Assembly (NCBI GenBank): GCA_015484845.1
Contig: WFUT01000025.1
Coordinates: 1 to 33,329 of the forward strand
DNA: 33,329 nucleotides
Direction: 5' to 3'
DNA from: Desulfobulbaceae bacterium
GTDB lineage: Bacteria > Desulfobacterota > Desulfobulbia > Desulfobulbales > Desulfobulbaceae
Below, piece after piece: positions 1 through 7,092 of the stretch. A model generated the notes under the pieces. It did not search any database, was not told where the DNA came from, and saw only the letters and a program-made list of their open reading frames with translations. The first letter of the stretch is position 1. Each line of letters opens with the position of its first letter. Made by a program: the position numbers and the translations under genes.

Positions 1-1879
1 AGGCGACATAGCCCGCGGCCACGCTCCAGGATCCGCTGGCGCCGCCGCCGCCGAACTGGCCGCCGCCACCGGAGAAGCCGGAGGAGGAAGAACTTCCCGT
101 TGTCCTGACCCCACTGGTGACATGGCCCCCGTGGCGCCTGAACCAGGCATCGACCTGCGGCGCCAGGCCAAAGGCCACCAGGTAGGGAAACCAGGAATCC
201 TCCAGGTCCGGGTGCTCATTTTTCAGCTCGTTCCTGAAATATCTCCGCGCCGCGGCGAGCTGCCGCCGGAGGCGGACACCTTCCACGCTTTCCCGGGTCC
301 TGGCCATGTTGAGCACATTGTTGACCATGGCCAGGCAGAAGAAAAAAAGCGAGAGGAGCAGGAGCACACAGCCCCGGGCCGGGGCGGCAAGAACAAAGGA
401 GAACAGGGTGAGCGACAGGAGCAGGGGCGCCAGGAAAAGGACGATCCTCCATGGCAGGAGATCCACGGCCCGCCTGTAGTTCAGGGCCAGGATCAGGGCG
501 ACCACGAATCCGGCCAGGAGGAGGAACAGCATCATGATGCCGGGCACAAACTCGTCCGTGTGGAGGACGCTGTTGACAAAGAACAGGAAAAAACCCGCCG
601 CCCCGAGCAGGGCCGTGGGCACCCAGATCCACTCAAGTCTCTCGAGATGGCCGTCGGTCAGCTCGGTTGCCTTTTTCCTGAGCGGCTCCCTGATCCGCTC
701 CACCGGGTTGAAGGTCGCGGACCCGGACTTCCGGTAATAGGACCGGATGGTCTCGGTATCGGTATGGTCCCGGCCGTCGACGAACAGTTCATCAATCAGT
801 TTCCGTTCATAGCCGGACAGGCTGCCGCGGGGGACCAGCAGGGTCAGGTGGAGGACGGGCGTTCCCCTGACCAGGGGGATCTCGCGGCCAAAGAGGTGAT
901 AGACCTTCTCTTCCACCCGGCTCTCCAGCTTGCCCTCCTGGATGAGGCGGGCCAGGATGGCCGAGACCTCGCTGGAACCGGTCTCCTTGTCCCAGGTGGC
1001 GCCCACCACCTCGGGCAGCATGGAGAAGAGATGCTCTTCGAGCCAGGCGCGGTCAATGGTCTGCGGCGGCGGCAGGGGCTGGAACCGCTGCTGCCGCCGT
1101 TCATGGCCAAGGAAGAGGACAAGACGGGCCAGAAAAAACAACCAGACACCGGCCAGGAGAAGAAAGCGGAACCATGCCGGCGCAGTGCGGGTGCCGGCAA
1201 AAAAACCGCTGGCCCGGGCAACAGGTACAGGCGCAGGCGGCCTGGAGTAGCCCACCTGCCCGGGGGAGGAGCCGGTATAGTCCAGGAACCGGGTCAGGAC
1301 CGCGCCCCTGCCCGGCGGGATATCGTGGGCCTGGAGGTGGATCCGGTGTCCGGCCCTGCTCTGCCAGACCGGGTCCAGCTCCAGGTCCAGGGTGAAGTTG
1401 CGCACCACGCCGGGCCGGTCCGGGAAACAGAAATCATGGCTCAGGAGGAAGCGGCCCCGCCGGGGAACAAGGACGTTCTGGATCGTATAGTCGAGGACAT
1501 AGGTGATATGGGTGTTGGTAAACGGCGGCTCGGAGGGCAGGCGGCTGCGCCAGCGCAGGACATTTTTCCCGGCCCAGGCCCAGTGGTCCCTGCGCGCCAG
1601 GTTACCGTGGACCAGGGGGATATCGCGGCCCGTGGCCGGATCGCGGCGATAGATCCCCTTGAACCGGAGATACTGTCCCGGCCGGATATTGAACCGTCGC
1701 TCGCCGCCATTCCAGGAGCCGGTGAAGACCATGCGCTGGATCTCGCGTACATGCAGCGTTCCCCGCTCATCAAGCCTGGCCCGGACCGTGATGTCCTGCC
1801 AGTGCAGGGAACGCGCCTGCACGGACACCGCCGCGCAGAGCAGAACCGACAGAAGCGCTGAGAACAGGAACCGTTGCAT
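1..1879 (-). CDS. DUF2207-family membrane protein, C-terminus cut by window edge
   Basis: The frame is open for 626 codons from an ATG at 1879 to the window edge. A strong AGGAGG-type ribosome site lies just upstream. The product begins with a signal peptide (MQRFLFSALLSVLLCAAVSV), followed by a beta-rich extracytoplasmic region with the DUF2207 pattern of a folded ligand-like domain. Next come a membrane helix near residues 235-260, a cytoplasmic segment, and a cluster of hydrophobic helices around residues 420-530. The end is rich in Ser and Gly (SSSSSGFSGGGGQFGGGGAS), which is typical of DUF2207 proteins and of the related TPM family. The function of the family is not known. The missing C-terminus should be short. 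A 579-codon open frame on the opposite strand is its shadow. Confidence 0.85.
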   Translation of the reverse strand, partial: MQRFLFSALLSVLLCAAVSVQARSLHWQDITVRARLDERGTLHVREIQRMVFTGSWNGGERRFNIRPGQYLRFKGIYRRDPATGRDIPLVHGNLARRDHWAWAGKNVLRWRSRLPSEPPFTNTHITYVLDYTIQNVLVPRRGRFLLSHDFCFPDRPGVVRNFTLDLELDPVWQSRAGHRIHLQAHDIPPGRGAVLTRFLDYTGSSPGQVGYSRPPAPVPVARASGFFAGTRTAPAWFRFLLLAGVWLFFLARLVLFLGHERRQQRFQPLPPPQTIDRAWLEEHLFSMLPEVVGATWDKETGSSEVSAILARLIQEGKLESRVEEKVYHLFGREIPLVRGTPVLHLTLLVPRGSLSGYERKLIDELFVDGRDHTDTETIRSYYRKSGSATFNPVERIREPLRKKATELTDGHLERLEWIWVPTALLGAAGFFLFFVNSVLHTDEFVPGIMMLFLLLAGFVVALILALNYRRAVDLLPWRIVLFLAPLLLSLTLFSFVLAAPARGCVLLLLSLFFFCLAMVNNVLNMARTRESVEGVRLRRQLAAARRYFRNELKNEHPDLEDSWFPYLVAFGLAPQVDAWFRRHGGHVTSGVRTTGSSSSSGFSGGGGQFGGGGASGSWSVAAGYVA

Positions 1880-2027
1880 GATCTCCTCCTGTGCAGGTGT
1901 TGCCTGGGGGAAAGGTGATATCCGCGGCCACATGGTGTCCGCGCCGAACCGGCACCGGAACCACTGCCCGCACCTTGATTGTAACGCGGCGCGGTACCTG
2001 ATCCCAAAAAAGAAATGTATTTTTTCC

Positions 2028-2070
2028 TTGCCAGGCCGGCAAAAAGCATTTATTAATAATAATCATTAAC
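2028..2070 (+). promoter_or_regulatory. sigma70-type promoter overlapped by a Fur-box-like operator
   Basis: TTGCCA (2028-2033) and TATTAA (2051-2056) are separated by 17 bp. The sequence 2052-2070 (ATTAATAATAATCATTAAC) matches 15 of 19 positions of the E. coli Fur consensus GATAATGATAATCATTATC by my count. The operator therefore covers the -10 box, as expected for iron-dependent repression of the gene starting at 2108. This is a consensus comparison only; the Fur motif of this organism is not known. Confidence 0.6.
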
Positions 2071-2107
2071 AACCACAGCCCCTTCAGCCCTACGGAGGAG
2101 AGATATC

Positions 2108-2551
2108 ATGTGCCTGGAAGTGAGAAAGACCTGCCGGTGCGGCAGACAGACGGCCCAGTTCCATATGCGGGACAATGTCATGACCGCGGAGGTCATCGAA
2201 GAACTCTACTGCCCGGAGTGTTCCGGACCGGAGACGATTGACCCGGAGACCATGCTCCATGACAACGGCTGGGTCATCAAGTATGACATGGACCTGGCCC
2301 GGTTCCTGGCCGTGTCCAAGCTGATGGTGGACCCGGAAAGCGTGCGGCCCGGTTTCATCTTCGATTCCGGCTATGCCTGCTGGCTGGAGATGTATCCCGG
2401 CGAAAAGGAGGATATCCTGGAAGAGCGGAAGGAGATAATGGCCCTGCAGAAAGAGGACCCGACCCGCTACCTGAAGGAGATCAGTTCCTGGAACATCGCC
2501 CGCATCGAGCGGCTCAAGGCCGACGGCTGGCGCAAGGCCCAGGCGGCCTAG
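2108..2551 (+). CDS. Conserved-looking hypothetical protein with N-terminal Cys pairs
   Basis: This is a 147-residue protein with a good ribosome site (ACGGAGGAG) before the ATG. It has Cys at position 2, a CRCG pair near residues 10-12 and a YCPECSG pair near residue 37, which looks like a zinc- or iron-binding ribbon. A mostly helical, acidic C-terminal part follows, with one more Cys near residue 96. There is no signal peptide or membrane segment, so it is probably cytoplasmic. I do not recognise the family. It stands alone, is convergent with the solute-binding gene downstream, and lies behind a probable Fur operator. That suggests a role in iron or metal homeostasis, which is inference from the promoter only. 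Confidence 0.75.
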   Translation: MCLEVRKTCRCGRQTAQFHMRDNVMTAEVIEELYCPECSGPETIDPETMLHDNGWVIKYDMDLARFLAVSKLMVDPESVRPGFIFDSGYACWLEMYPGEKEDILEERKEIMALQKEDPTRYLKEISSWNIARIERLKADGWRKAQAA

Positions 2552-2570
2552 CGCCGATGGTGCAGCAACA

Positions 2571-2603
2571 GGGGGAGGAGTGCCGGCCGGCGGCGCCTCC
2601 CCC
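2571..2603. terminator. GC-rich hairpin between convergent genes
   Basis: GGGGGAGG (2571-2578) can pair with CCTCCCCC (2596-2603), and the enclosed loop contains a further GCCGGC/GCCGGC-like palindrome. It sits between the stops at 2551 (plus strand) and 2631 (minus strand), where a bidirectional transcription end is expected. No T-tract follows, so a classical intrinsic terminator is not shown. Confidence 0.35.
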
Positions 2604-2630
2604 ACCACCTTCCCGGACCCGGCGCGCCCC

Positions 2631-3365
2631 CTACCGGCCGATCCATTTTTTCTCCAGCTCCCGGTCGATCCCCCTGGCCCTGACCGCGGCAATACCCCGG
2701 TTGAGCAGGTCGAGCACCCGGCTATTGCCCTTGCGGACCACGACCCCGTACCGCTCCGCCTTGCCGGTCCTGAGCAATGTGGCGACCTTGAGGGTGTCGC
2801 GGTACTTGAACAGGGCATAGTTGGCAGCGACCGGATCGTCACAGACCACGGCATCGATGCGGCCCATGTTGAGGTCCTCCATGGCCAGGCCGATCTTCTC
2901 GTAGGGCCTGGCGATCACCCCGTCGGCCGCCCTGATGACCGAGAAACCCGTGGTGCCGGCCTGGGCGCCCACCTTCCTGCCCCCGAGATCGGCCAGGTCG
3001 TGAACATGGGATTTCTTCGGCACGACCAGCGCCTGGTGGACCGTGAAGTAGGGCTCGCTGAAATCCATCTCTTTTTTTCGTTCCCCGGTGATGGAGACAG
3101 ACGAACAGACCGCGTCGTACCTGCCCGCGGCCAGGCCGGCAAAGATCTCCTCCCAGGCAACGTTCCTGAAGACCGGCGTAAACCCCGCCTCCCTGCCGGC
3201 GGCCCGCATGAAATCGACGGAATAACCGGCGATCTGCCCGTCGGCATTGACAAACTCCATGGGCGGCCAGGTGGCGTCGGTGGCAAAGACGATGGTGATT
3301 CCGGCCCGGGCGCTCCCGCAGAGAGCACAGAGGGCGACCAGCATGACCGCGGTTCTCTTCAACAT
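2631..3365 (-). CDS. Periplasmic solute-binding protein, family 3 (amino-acid type)
   Basis: The 244-residue product starts at the ATG at 3365, which has GAGGAG 7 nt upstream and gives a clean signal peptide (MLKRTAVMLVALCALCGSARA). A start 13 codons earlier would put charged residues before the signal. The mature protein has the family-3 fold: the opening strand ITIVFATDATWPPMEF, the GYSVDFMRAAGREAGF helix, the RYDAVCSSVSITGERKKEMDFSEPY hinge region split over residues 90-115, and the GxKVGAQAGTTG segment. The family binds amino acids or similar small ligands in the periplasm. No ABC permease or ATPase gene is adjacent, so the transporter partner or sensor is elsewhere. The ligand cannot be told from sequence. 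Confidence 0.85.
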   Translation of the reverse strand: MLKRTAVMLVALCALCGSARAGITIVFATDATWPPMEFVNADGQIAGYSVDFMRAAGREAGFTPVFRNVAWEEIFAGLAAGRYDAVCSSVSITGERKKEMDFSEPYFTVHQALVVPKKSHVHDLADLGGRKVGAQAGTTGFSVIRAADGVIARPYEKIGLAMEDLNMGRIDAVVCDDPVAANYALFKYRDTLKVATLLRTGKAERYGVVVRKGNSRVLDLLNRGIAAVRARGIDRELEKKWIGR

Positions 3366-3710
3366 GGCGTTCTCCTCGCAGTGTTTTTCAGACCTCTCAC
3401 TCAACCGCTCTCCTTTTCCCGGGCTCGGGCACAGGAGCGGCCCATATCTTTTTCTTGACGTATCAGCATGAAAAAAGGTAGGTTATCGGACGTACATGTT
3501 CCATTTCCAGATCCGGCATGCGCAGAGTATGGCAGTGCCCCTGCCATGCAGCACCGGACATGATTTTCAGACTACTTTTCATGCCCTGCGGGCACAACAA
3601 TAATCTAAACAGCAGGATGACGGACCAGGGGCCGGCCGGCCCCGCCGACGGCTGCCGGGGTGACGTCCGCCTGCCACCTGCTGTTTGCCGATGATGAGGA
3701 TATCTCTGTC
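3366..3710. other. Divergent intergenic region with palindromes
   Basis: These 345 bases separate the minus-strand solute-binding gene from pal and hold no credible gene. A hairpin ATGGCAG (3529-3535)/CTGCCAT (3541-3547), a short TGCCC-TGC-GGGCA hairpin near 3581-3593 and a perfect 16-bp palindrome GGGGCCGGCCGGCCCC (3628-3643) are visible. TTGACG at 3455-3460 could be a -35 box for pal, but no convincing -10 box follows at normal spacing. Confidence 0.5.
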
Positions 3711-4331
3711 ATGAAGCCAATGACCAGCCTGTTTGCCGCAGTCCTCCTGACCGCCTCCCTGGCCCTTCTCGGCGGCTGTGGCCCCAAGCCCGTTGCTCCC
3801 TACTCGACCAAGGCCAACACCAATATGCCCGAGGGGAAATCCCTGGAAAACGGCGGCCAGGGCACCATCACCGAAGAGGTGGGCCCCAGCGAGGAGTCCC
3901 TTGACGCCTCCGGACCCGGCGGAGGCCAGGCCCTGGGCAGCCTCAATGTCAACAGTGACCAGAACAGCGAGGAATACAAGAAGTTGCATGGCCGTTCCTC
4001 GGTGGAGATGCAGCCCGTCTATTTTGATTTCGACCAGGCCTCGATCCGCACCGACCAGGCCAGCCGCCTGGAACATAATGCCGATTACCTGAATGCCCAT
4101 CCCGGCACCAAGGTGGTCATCGAGGGCAACTGCGACGAACGCGGCACCAATGAATACAACCTGGCCCTCGGCGAACGGCGGGCCCTCAATGCAAAGAACT
4201 ATCTCGTCGACCTGGGGGTGAGCCCGGACAGGATCCGCACCATCAGCTACGGCGAGGAACGGCCGCTCTTCACCGGCCATGATGAATTCTCCTGGGCGCA
4301 GAACCGCCGCGACGACTTTGTCCTCGAGTAG
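3711..4331 (+). CDS. pal: Peptidoglycan-associated lipoprotein Pal (OmpA-like domain)
   Basis: The 206-residue lipoprotein starts at 3711, giving a short signal peptide with a lipobox (ALLGGC); Cys near residue 23 would be lipidated. A GAGGA sequence lies 10 nt upstream. After a low-complexity Gly/Ser/Pro linker comes the OmpA C-terminal peptidoglycan-binding domain. It has VYFDFDQASIRTDQA, the IEGNCDERGTNEYNLALGER signature, YLVDLGVSPDRI and SYGEERP, which match Pal closely. Pal anchors the outer membrane to the cell wall and works with TolB. Here tolQRAB and the cpoB gene usual next to pal are not adjacent, so this is a solitary copy or a rearranged locus. It is transcribed alone, facing away from the solute-binding gene. 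Confidence 0.9.
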   Translation: MKPMTSLFAAVLLTASLALLGGCGPKPVAPYSTKANTNMPEGKSLENGGQGTITEEVGPSEESLDASGPGGGQALGSLNVNSDQNSEEYKKLHGRSSVEMQPVYFDFDQASIRTDQASRLEHNADYLNAHPGTKVVIEGNCDERGTNEYNLALGERRALNAKNYLVDLGVSPDRIRTISYGEERPLFTGHDEFSWAQNRRDDFVLE

Positions 4332-4361
4332 CCGCCTGCCGGCCTCCGGGCGCCACCGCAT

Positions 4362-4389
4362 CCCCGTGACACCGCTGCGCGGTGTCACG
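4362..4389. repeat. Perfect 11-bp inverted repeat after pal
   Basis: CGTGACACCGC (4365-4375) and GCGGTGTCACG (4379-4389) form an 11-bp stem with a 3-nt loop, 34 bp after the pal stop codon. No T-tract follows. The 12-mer CCCCGTGACACC (4362-4373) recurs in reverse complement at 17091-17102, also between genes and beside hairpins, so this may belong to a dispersed hairpin family. It could act as a weak or Rho-assisted terminator or as an mRNA-stabilising 3' structure. Confidence 0.55.
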
Positions 4390-4557
4390 TAGGGACCGCT
4401 ATCCAGTTGCACGCTTGTTGTGTGGCCTGGACCCGAAAAACCCGGGCCCAGCCGTGCTGCCTTCCCCCTCTCCTGCCCCGTTTCACTTTATCCCCCTGAA
4501 GTACCGCTTTCCCATGCCGCCTGGTCCTCTTTTTTCCAGGAAGAGAGAATTTTTCTG

Positions 4558-4610
4558 TTGACATAATAATAGTTACCATGTACTTTTAACAAAAAATTAC
4601 ACATGGTAAC
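4558..4610 (+). promoter_or_regulatory. Promoter of the PerR-like gene with overlapping inverted-repeat operator
   Basis: TTGACA (4558-4563) and TACTTT (4581-4586) are 17 bp apart, a near-ideal sigma70 promoter. A perfect 10-bp inverted repeat GTTACCATGT (4572-4581)/ACATGGTAAC (4601-4610) overlaps the spacer and -10 box and continues past the expected start site near 4593. The arms are 29 bp apart centre to centre, roughly three helical turns. This arrangement suits autorepression by the gene product starting at 4623. The arm sequence does not resemble the Bacillus PerR box. Confidence 0.65.
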
Positions 4611-4622
4611 AATTTACAGATC

Positions 4623-5270
4623 ATGGACAAACAACTCCGCATGACCCACCAGCGCGAGGTCATCCTCAGCGAGCTCGGAAAATGCCATACCCATCCCACG
4701 GCGGATGAGCTGTATGAGCGGGTCAAGAAAAAGCTGCCGCGTATCAGCCTGGCCACGGTGTATCGCAATCTCGAGATACTCTCCGAGGCGGGACTGATCC
4801 GCAAGCTCGAGGTCAGTGGACGGCAGAAGCGGTTTGACTGGGACCTTCGCCAGCACGACCACATCTACTGCGTCCGCTGCCACCGGGTCGACAACATCGA
4901 CCTGGAAGGGAAAAAACAACTGAGCCTCCCTGCCCATGAAAGCAGGGGGTACAAGGTATCGGGCTGCAGGATCGAATTCTTCGGTCTCTGTCCCGGGTGC
5001 AGAAAAATCCAACAAAAAACAAGGAAAGGAGAAGAAAAAATGGGTTGCAAGACATGTGGAACCGGACTCAGCGACAAGCAACGCGAGGTTCTCGAGGCGC
5101 TTGCCAAGTGCAAGGACGCCTGCGGCAGCAAGGACATCGCCGCTGCCACCAGCCTGGAACCGAAACAGGTCAGCTGCCAGATCACGGCGCTGAAAAAGAA
5201 GGGCTACGTGGCCAGTCCGGCCCGCTGCAAATACGAGATCACCAGTGAGGGCAAGGCCGCACTGTCCTGA
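4623..5270 (+). CDS. PerR/Fur-family repressor fused to a C-terminal small winged-helix domain
   Basis: This 215-residue protein has two parts. Residues 1-134 are a Fur-family regulator: the winged helix (MTHQREVILSEL, ATVYRNLEIL) and a dimerisation domain with HDHIYCVRC and LCPGC, the two CxxC pairs of the structural zinc site. Family members average 130-150 residues. Residues 140-215 (MGCKTCGTGLSDKQREVLEAL onward) form a second domain with CxxC and Cys-Gly motifs and a helix-turn-helix (AAATSLEPKQVSCQITALKKKGYV). The location upstream of peroxiredoxin and superoxide reductase favours a PerR-like peroxide sensor, but the metal-oxidation site is not proven. The linker (IQQKTRKGEEK) is encoded by a perfect Shine-Dalgarno region followed by an in-frame ATG at 5040, suggesting loss of a stop codon between two former genes. 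Confidence 0.85.
   Translation: MDKQLRMTHQREVILSELGKCHTHPTADELYERVKKKLPRISLATVYRNLEILSEAGLIRKLEVSGRQKRFDWDLRQHDHIYCVRCHRVDNIDLEGKKQLSLPAHESRGYKVSGCRIEFFGLCPGCRKIQQKTRKGEEKMGCKTCGTGLSDKQREVLEALAKCKDACGSKDIAAATSLEPKQVSCQITALKKKGYVASPARCKYEITSEGKAALS
5040..5270 (+). CDS. Possible internally initiated 76-residue winged-helix protein
   Basis: Inside the regulator gene, AAAGGAG (5025-5031) lies 8 nt before an in-frame ATG at 5040. Initiation there would give a 76-residue stand-alone protein starting MGCKTCGTGLSDKQ with three N-terminal-half Cys pairs or singles and a helix-turn-helix. The spacing is better than that of many real starts in this window. The cell may make both the full fusion and this short form from one message, or the upstream stop may have been lost recently. 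No direct evidence of internal initiation is available. Confidence 0.45.
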   Translation: MGCKTCGTGLSDKQREVLEALAKCKDACGSKDIAAATSLEPKQVSCQITALKKKGYVASPARCKYEITSEGKAALS

Positions 5271-5285
5271 TACCCGAACCGTGAT

Positions 5286-5333
5286 CAACCAGCATGGCTG
5301 GCGCCAATTTTCAGGTCACGATCACAACCAACC
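5286..5333. repeat. Intergenic hairpin repeat, copy A
   Basis: The element begins CAACCAGCATGGCTGG, a small CCAGC-ATG-GCTGG hairpin, followed by CCAATTTTCAGGTCAC. A diverged second copy lies at 11859-11907. By eye about 34 of 46 aligned bases agree, including 12 in a row. It occupies the gap between the PerR-like gene and the peroxiredoxin gene. Function is unknown; it could be a REP-like element or a shared regulatory site. Confidence 0.45.
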
Positions 5334-5448
5334 GTGAACACCGGGGCCCGGGGAGAACGGATCCCCTCCATGCCGCCGCGGCTGGAAGCCGAGCCGGCTC
5401 CTGTTCCCTGGCCCCTGTTTTTTATACTTCTACTCAAGGAGATATACC

Positions 5449-6042
5449 ATGAGCACACTCGTTGCCAAGCAGGCCCCTGATTTTACCGCCACCGCCGTCA
5501 TGGGCGACAACTCCATGAAGGAGGACTTCAAGCTCTCCGACTACCATGGCAAGTACGTGGTCCTCTTTTTCTATCCCCTGGACTTCACCTTTGTCTGTCC
5601 GTCCGAGATCATCGCCTTTGACCGGGCCCTGGACAAGTTCAAGGAGAAGAACTGCGAGGTGATCGGCGTCTCCATCGATTCCCAGTTTACCCACTGGGCA
5701 TGGAAGAACACCCCGGTGGACAAGGGAGGCATCGGCAATATCCAGTATCCCCTGGTCGCTGATCTTGATAAAAGCATCTCCCGCAGGTATGGTGTATTAC
5801 TGGATATCGGCATCGCCCTGCGCGGCACCTTCCTCATCGACCGGGAAGGGATCATCCGCCACGAGGTGATCAACGACCTGCCCCTGGGCCGCAATGTCGA
5901 TGAAACCCTGCGCATGCTTGATGCGCTGCAGTTCCACGAGCAGCATGGTGACGTCTGCCCCGCCAACTGGAAGCAGGGAGAAGAGGCCATGAAGCCCACT
6001 GCCGAGGGCGTGGCCGACTACCTGGCCAGGCACTCCGGCTGA
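5449..6042 (+). CDS. Typical 2-Cys peroxiredoxin (AhpC/Prx1 type)
   Basis: The 197-residue protein reduces hydrogen peroxide and organic peroxides in the cytoplasm. Its peroxidatic Cys50 lies in [14 protein letters not shown] and its resolving Cys170 in GDVCPANW, the layout of a typical 2-Cys enzyme. The length matches the AhpC/Prx1 family. The start is fixed by AAGGAGATATACC before the ATG. No AhpF or thioredoxin gene is nearby, so the electron donor is not visible. It lies 178 bp after the PerR-like gene and is a likely target of that regulator. A strong hairpin separates it from the downstream desulfoferrodoxin gene. Confidence 0.93.
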   Translation: MSTLVAKQAPDFTATAVMGDNSMKEDFKLSDYHGKYVVLFFYPLDFTFVCPSEIIAFDRALDKFKEKNCEVIGVSIDSQFTHWAWKNTPVDKGGIGNIQYPLVADLDKSISRRYGVLLDIGIALRGTFLIDREGIIRHEVINDLPLGRNVDETLRMLDALQFHEQHGDVCPANWKQGEEAMKPTAEGVADYLARHSG

Positions 6043-6051
6043 TGCAGTTCC

Positions 6052-6080
6052 GGGTACCCGGCCCTGTGCGCCGGGTACCC
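6052..6080 (+). promoter_or_regulatory. 11-bp perfect hairpin between peroxiredoxin and desulfoferrodoxin genes
   Basis: GGGTACCCGGC (6052-6062) pairs perfectly with GCCGGGTACCC (6070-6080) around a 7-nt loop, starting 10 nt after the peroxiredoxin stop. The downstream bases are C-rich (CCCACCACCCTTTCATT) and lack a proper T-tract. It may be a leaky terminator or an mRNA-processing/stabilising structure that sets different expression of the two genes. Confidence 0.5.
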
Positions 6081-6120
6081 CCCACCACCCTTTCATTGAT
6101 ACAAGGAGGCTCGAGAGACC

Positions 6121-6495
6121 ATGACCAAGAAAAACCAAGTCTACAAGTGCGCGCTTTGCGGAAACATCGTTGAGGTTCTGCACACCGGCGCCGGCGAGCT
6201 TGTCTGCTGCGGTCAGCCCATGGACCTGATGGCGGAAAATACCGTTGACGCGGCCCAGGAAAAGCATGTGCCGGTCATCGAAAAGGTGGACAACGGCTAC
6301 AGGGTCGCTGTCGGCTCCGTGGCCCATCCCATGGAAGAGAAACACTGGATCGAGTGGATCGAGCTGGTGGCCGACGGCATCGTGTACCGGCAGGATCTCA
6401 AGCCCGGTGACGCGCCGGAGGCGACCTTCTGCATCGATGCCGGCACGGTCTCTGCCCGGGCCTACTGTAACCTGCACGGTCACTGGAAGAGCTGA
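6121..6495 (+). CDS. dfx: Desulfoferrodoxin (two-iron superoxide reductase)
   Basis: The 124-residue protein reduces superoxide to hydrogen peroxide without making oxygen. Its N-terminal desulforedoxin domain has Cys10, Cys13, Cys29 and Cys30 (center I). The catalytic center II ligands are His49, His69, His75, Cys116 and His119, with Glu47 and Lys48 (EKHVP) beside the open iron site. These positions coincide with those I recall for the Desulfovibrio class II enzyme. The ATG follows a purine-rich CAAGGAGGC ribosome site. The gene is followed after 2 bp by the rubredoxin gene, the natural electron donor. Confidence 0.96.
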   Translation: MTKKNQVYKCALCGNIVEVLHTGAGELVCCGQPMDLMAENTVDAAQEKHVPVIEKVDNGYRVAVGSVAHPMEEKHWIEWIELVADGIVYRQDLKPGDAPEATFCIDAGTVSARAYCNLHGHWKS

Positions 6496-6497
6496 TC

Positions 6498-6908
6498 ATG
6501 GCCCGACCGGAAGAGATGTACCAGTGCCAGACGGTCAACTGCGGCTATATCTACGATCCTGACAAGGGTGACCGCAAGGGCAAGATCAAGAAGGGAACCC
6601 CGTTTGCCGAGCTTCCCGACGACTGGCGCTGTCCGGTCTGCGGCGCGACCAGGGCGGCCTTCAGGCCCCTGGCCGGACCGGGGTCGGTGCAGGAAGAAAA
6701 CAGCCAGAGCCGGACCTCTCCACAACCAAGCAAAAGTGAGCAAGGAGCAATGAAAAAGTACAAATGTCTCATCTGTGGTTACGAGTATGACCCCGAGCTG
6801 GGCGATCCCGCCGGCGGCATCGATCCGGGCACGTCCTTCGACGACCTGCCCGACGACTGGACCTGTCCGGTCTGCGGCGCAGGCAAGGAGGAGTTCGAGG
6901 AGATCTGA
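6498..6908 (+). CDS. Double rubredoxin
   Basis: This 136-residue protein has two rubredoxin domains, each a one-iron electron carrier. Domain 1 uses Cys10, Cys15, Cys45 and Cys48; its first knuckle is C-x4-C instead of C-x2-C, a variant that I recall from rubredoxin-2 type proteins of Desulfovibrio. Domain 2 (residues 85-136) is classical: Cys90, Cys93, Cys123, Cys126 with YxYDPxxGD and LPDDWxCPVCG. A 25-residue Ser/Gln-rich linker joins them. Within the linker an AAGGAG sequence precedes an in-frame ATG at 6750 (Met85), but with only 2 nt spacing, so it is a poor start today. The gene sits between superoxide reductase and flavodiiron protein, both rubredoxin-dependent enzymes. Confidence 0.93.
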   Translation: MARPEEMYQCQTVNCGYIYDPDKGDRKGKIKKGTPFAELPDDWRCPVCGATRAAFRPLAGPGSVQEENSQSRTSPQPSKSEQGAMKKYKCLICGYEYDPELGDPAGGIDPGTSFDDLPDDWTCPVCGAGKEEFEEI

Positions 6909-7092
6909 TCGGCCCGCTTCCCCCGGCGCGGGATGGCACCGGGGGCCTTGCACTTTTCGTTCGCCGCAGTGCGGCGCGACCTGCGCCATGCCGGCCGGGC
7001 CGTGCTGCGGCAGGCGAAAAAAACCACTGTCCCGGACCTGCCACACGAACCTCTGCCCAGGACCGGCCGCCGCCGGCCGCCAACGCGATACC

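Noticed and set aside
122-1861. 579-codon open frame on the plus strand
   Set aside because: It is antisense to the DUF2207 gene, has a composition of charged and Pro/Gly-rich residues typical of a shadow frame, and lacks recognisable domains.
3455-3484. Promoter TTGACG ... TAGGTT before pal
   Set aside because: The -10 box matches only three of six bases and needs 18-bp spacing, so it is mentioned only as a possibility.
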